A stretch of 64,000 nt of DNA from Modestobacter sp. L9-4 (lineage in GTDB: Bacteria; Actinomycetota; Actinomycetes; Mycobacteriales; Geodermatophilaceae). The notes below the pieces were generated by a model. It was not told the origin of the DNA. It was given only the letters and a program-made list of their open reading frames with translations, and did no database searches. The position numbers and the translations under genes were made by a program. Where the stretch lies: the NCBI RefSeq assembly GCF_019112525.1, contig NZ_CP077800.1, positions 2,542,001-2,606,000 on the forward strand. The letters are read 5' to 3'. Position 1 is the stretch's first letter. Each line of letters starts with the position of its first letter. Of this stretch, positions 61,749-64,000 are shown one piece after another.

Positions 61749-62833
61749 CACCACTGCGCTACCTGCTGGTCGCCACCCACGTGCCGGCCTCCGGCGCCGG
61801 CGGCGGGATGGTGCGCTACACGATGGAGATGGCCCGCGGCCTCGCCGCCCGGGACGACGTCGAGCTGCACGTGCTCGCCGCGCCCGGCGCCGACCCGGCC
61901 TTCGCCGAGCTGGTCGAGCCCGGCCGGGTGCACACGCTGCCCGGCCGCGGCCCCGCCGCCTCCGCCGTCGAGTGGCTGGCCGGTGCCCGGGGCGACCGTG
62001 CCGGCATGGACGTCGTGCACGGCACCAAGCAGATCCTGCCCCGCGGGCTGCCCGGCACCGGCGTGCTCACCGTCCACGACATGCTCGCGCTGGACCGGCC
62101 CTGGGACTTCGGCACGGCCAAGCGCTGGCTGCTGCGCACGCCCTACCTGGCCTCGCTGCGCCAGGCCGACGTGCTGCTGTGCGTCAGCGAGGCCACCCGC
62201 GCCCGGCTGACCAGCTACCTGCCCTCGGTCGCCGAGCGCATCCAGGTCGTGCCGCACCCCGACGCCTCCCCGCTCACCGGCGCCCCGGCCCAGCCGGTGC
62301 CCGAGCTGGCCGGCCGCACCTTCGCCCTCGTCGTCGGCGACCCCTCGCCGCGCAAGAACGTCGGCCTGGTCGTCGACGCCTGGGAGCAGGTGCACGCCCA
62401 GGACCCCGACGCCGTGCTGGCCGTCGTGGGCCCCGACAGCTGGGGCCCCACCGACCGCGGCCAGGCCTTCGCCCGGCTGGTCGACGCCGGTGCCGTCGCC
62501 GCGCTCGGGCACGTGCCCGACCCGCAGCTGCGCTGGCTGTACGAGAACGCCCGCGTGGTGCTCTGCCCCAGCCTCGCCGAGGGCTTCGGCCTCCCGGCCG
62601 CCGAGGCGCTGGCGGTGGGCGCCACCGTGCTGACCTCGGAGGACCCGGCGCTGGCCGAGGCCTCCGCCGGGCGTGCCGAGCGGCTGCCCGCCCGCCGCCC
62701 CGAGGTGTGGGCCGAGGCCGTGCTGCGGCACCTCGGCGCCCCACCCGCGCCCCGCACCCCACCGGAGCCCCGCCGTACCTGGGCCGATGTCGTCGACGAG
62801 TCACTGGAGGCGGTGCGCGGTGCCAGGCGCTGA
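61745..62833 (+). CDS. Glycosyltransferase family 4
   Basis: A 362-residue GT-B enzyme from a GTG overlapping the polymerase stop. The N-terminal half has LLVATHVPASGAGGGMVRYTMEMARGL, HGTKQILPRG and VHDMLALDRPWDF. The donor half has VVGDPSPRKNVGLVVDAWEQ, PDPQLRWLYENARVVLCPSLAEGFGLPAAEALA and ends after a helix near 350. All GT4 landmarks are present. It would build the repeat unit of the second locus; the sugar is unknown. Confidence 0.92.
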   Translation: MTPLRYLLVATHVPASGAGGGMVRYTMEMARGLAARDDVELHVLAAPGADPAFAELVEPGRVHTLPGRGPAASAVEWLAGARGDRAGMDVVHGTKQILPRGLPGTGVLTVHDMLALDRPWDFGTAKRWLLRTPYLASLRQADVLLCVSEATRARLTSYLPSVAERIQVVPHPDASPLTGAPAQPVPELAGRTFALVVGDPSPRKNVGLVVDAWEQVHAQDPDAVLAVVGPDSWGPTDRGQAFARLVDAGAVAALGHVPDPQLRWLYENARVVLCPSLAEGFGLPAAEALAVGATVLTSEDPALAEASAGRAERLPARRPEVWAEAVLRHLGAPPAPRTPPEPRRTWADVVDESLEAVRGARR

Positions 62834-63338
62834 GGGAACGCAGGACGGTCGGCTGACCGACGTCCTGTCCACGCCGGTCTACGGCGAGACGCTGACCGTG
62901 CTGCACGTGGCACCGGCCGGCGGTGCCGACCAGGTGGCCGCGGTCGCGGCCACGCAGTCCGCGGCCGGCTGGTCGAGCACCGTGGTCGACGCCGCCGCGC
63001 TGGCCGCCTCCCCGCTCGAGGGCGTCGACGTCGTCGTGCTGTGGGGGCTGACCGCCGCCGAGAGCCGGGACGCCGTGGCCGGGCGGACGCCGACCGTCGT
63101 GGTGTTCGACGAGGACGACGTCCGCCGCGTGCTGCGCCGTCCCGACCGCTGGGTGCGCGAGTTCCGCCGCACCCCGCACACCAACCTGCTGCTGGTGCCG
63201 GCCGGGCTGGCCGAGCGGTACACCCGCACCGGCCCGCCCGTGCCGCTGGCGCACCGCCCGGCGGACCTGCCGGCCGCGGCAGCGGTGGAGCTGCTGTCGG
63301 GCTGGCTGGCCCGCGCCTACGCCTACGGGAGGCGCTGA
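62820..63338 (+). CDS. Hypothetical protein at the end of the second polysaccharide operon
   Basis: A 172-residue protein from a GTG at 62820 that overlaps the GT4 by 14 nt in another frame. The middle resembles one nucleotide-binding half of a GT-B enzyme: ETLTVLHVAPAGGADQVAAV, then VDVVVLWGLTAAESRD and TPTVVVFDEDDVRRVLRR, then LLLVPAGLAERY. The donor half with its Glu motif is missing, so it is not a full glycosyltransferase. It may be a regulator, a partner of the GT4 or a remnant. Confidence 0.6.
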   Translation: MPGAEGTQDGRLTDVLSTPVYGETLTVLHVAPAGGADQVAAVAATQSAAGWSSTVVDAAALAASPLEGVDVVVLWGLTAAESRDAVAGRTPTVVVFDEDDVRRVLRRPDRWVREFRRTPHTNLLLVPAGLAERYTRTGPPVPLAHRPADLPAAAAVELLSGWLARAYAYGRR

Positions 63339-63339
63339 C

Positions 63340-64000
63340 TCACCAGCCGCGCTGGTCGGGCACCGGGACGCCGTCGCGCAGGGTGCTCAGCAGCCGGACG
63401 GCCGGGCGGGCGTTGGTCCAGGAGGTGCTCCGCGCGCCGTTGCGCACGTCGAGGCCCTGCAGGGTCACCCGCTGCACCCCGGCGCCCGTCTCGGCCAGCA
63501 CGCCGGCGTCCCAGGGTGCGGTGCCCCGGGTGCCGGAGACGGCCAGGCCGCGCACCGTGATGTCGCTGGTCATCGTGCCGGCGTTGCCGCCGTAGACCAG
63601 CACCGCGCCGTGGTCCTTGGTGGTGTTGCGGTTCGCCCCGGTCACGGTGCCGCCGTCGACGAGCACGTTGCGCGAGGGGAAGGTCCAGTACGGGTCGCCC
63701 TCGCTGCCCAGGTAGATGCCGGCCGCGTCGGTGTCCCGCACGGTCACGTTCGTGTACGTGACGTCGTTGCCGCCGACCACCGAGATGCCGCGGCCCCAGG
63801 TCGTGCCGTTGACCGTGGGGGACTCGATGCGGATCCGCGCGCAGGGCACCCCGTCCTTCATGTAGGACACCACCGCGACGCCGTCGTCCCCGGTGTTCGT
63901 GGTGACCGGGGAGACCACCCGGCCGTCGTGCGAGCCGCCGGTGATGTGGATGCCGTCGGCCCGGCTGTCGGCCACGGTCACCCGGTCGAGCAGGAACTGC
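63340..64000 (-). CDS. Right-handed parallel beta-helix protein (partial)
   Basis: The frame runs off the right edge, so the N-terminus is missing. The visible 219 residues form a series of short beta-helix coils: DGIHITGGSHDGRVVSP, TNTGDDGVAVVS, RGISVVGGNDVTYTNVTVRDTDAAGIYLG, HGAVLVYGGNAGTMTSDITVRGL, and GVLAETGAGVQRVTLQGL. This is the pectate-lyase/polysaccharide-lyase-like fold. Such proteins in polysaccharide loci are often secreted epimerases or lyases. Neither the catalytic site nor export can be judged from the fragment. It is convergent with the second operon. Confidence 0.85.
   Translation of the reverse strand, partial: QFLLDRVTVADSRADGIHITGGSHDGRVVSPVTTNTGDDGVAVVSYMKDGVPCARIRIESPTVNGTTWGRGISVVGGNDVTYTNVTVRDTDAAGIYLGSEGDPYWTFPSRNVLVDGGTVTGANRNTTKDHGAVLVYGGNAGTMTSDITVRGLAVSGTRGTAPWDAGVLAETGAGVQRVTLQGLDVRNGARSTSWTNARPAVRLLSTLRDGVPVPDQRGW

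Overview
The window comes from a very GC-rich actinobacterium. Gene content (glucosyl-3-phosphoglycerate synthase, MenB, LCP protein, LGFP repeats, class-E-sortase-type LADTG anchor, Tat proteins, frequent GTG starts and 4-nt gene overlaps) fits Geodermatophilaceae (Geodermatophilus, Blastococcus, Modestobacter). The strongest taxonomic clue is a formate dehydrogenase whose selenocysteine codon is UAG instead of UGA. This recoding has been reported from Geodermatophilus and Blastococcus (Mukai and colleagues, 2016, cited from memory).

Layout. 1-25 kb: housekeeping and accessory genes. These are a flavin reductase cut by the left edge, a LOG-family protein, a Tat-exported PHP-type protein with a His-rich leader, small enzymes (NIPSNAP, VOC, Nudix, EEP nuclease, GrpB family), menB, two TetR regulators, a HAD phosphatase, an NhaP antiporter, gpgS, a secreted LGFP/L,D-transpeptidase-like protein, and an overlapping MBL-DedA-phosphatase operon. 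They end with two coupled c-di-GMP proteins whose GGDEF and EAL domains are degenerate in opposite ways. 25.7-31.4 kb: the formate dehydrogenase operon fdhA-fdhB-fdhC. FdhA is one 1097-residue protein read through an in-frame UAG at 26299-26301. A SECIS hairpin follows in the same register as E. coli fdhF, and an unexplained perfect 12-bp hairpin lies just upstream. 31.4-37.3 kb: a Ddl-like ligase, a conserved hypothetical, a GGDEF-like orphan, and an alpha/beta hydrolase, membrane MurF-like, Ddl-like operon.

37.6-53.4 kb: a first surface-polysaccharide locus, much of it visibly lower in GC than its flanks. It holds glycosyltransferases, a Wzz-type protein, a polymerase, a flippase, a Tat glycoside-hydrolase-like protein, a sortase-anchored protein, the initiating phosphosugar transferase, an LCP protein and ugd. 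53.5-64 kb: a second, high-GC locus with an acyltransferase, a polytopic glycosyltransferase, another Wzz-type protein, flippase, polymerase and glycosyltransferase, ending in a beta-helix protein cut by the right edge. Both Wzz-type proteins carry a BY-kinase-like domain that has lost Walker A.

Together the genes describe a free-living actinobacterium with respiratory formate oxidation, c-di-GMP signalling and heavy investment in envelope polysaccharides. I saw no tRNA, rRNA, CRISPR array or transposase. The selenocysteine machinery (selA, selB, selC, selD) is not in the window and must lie elsewhere.
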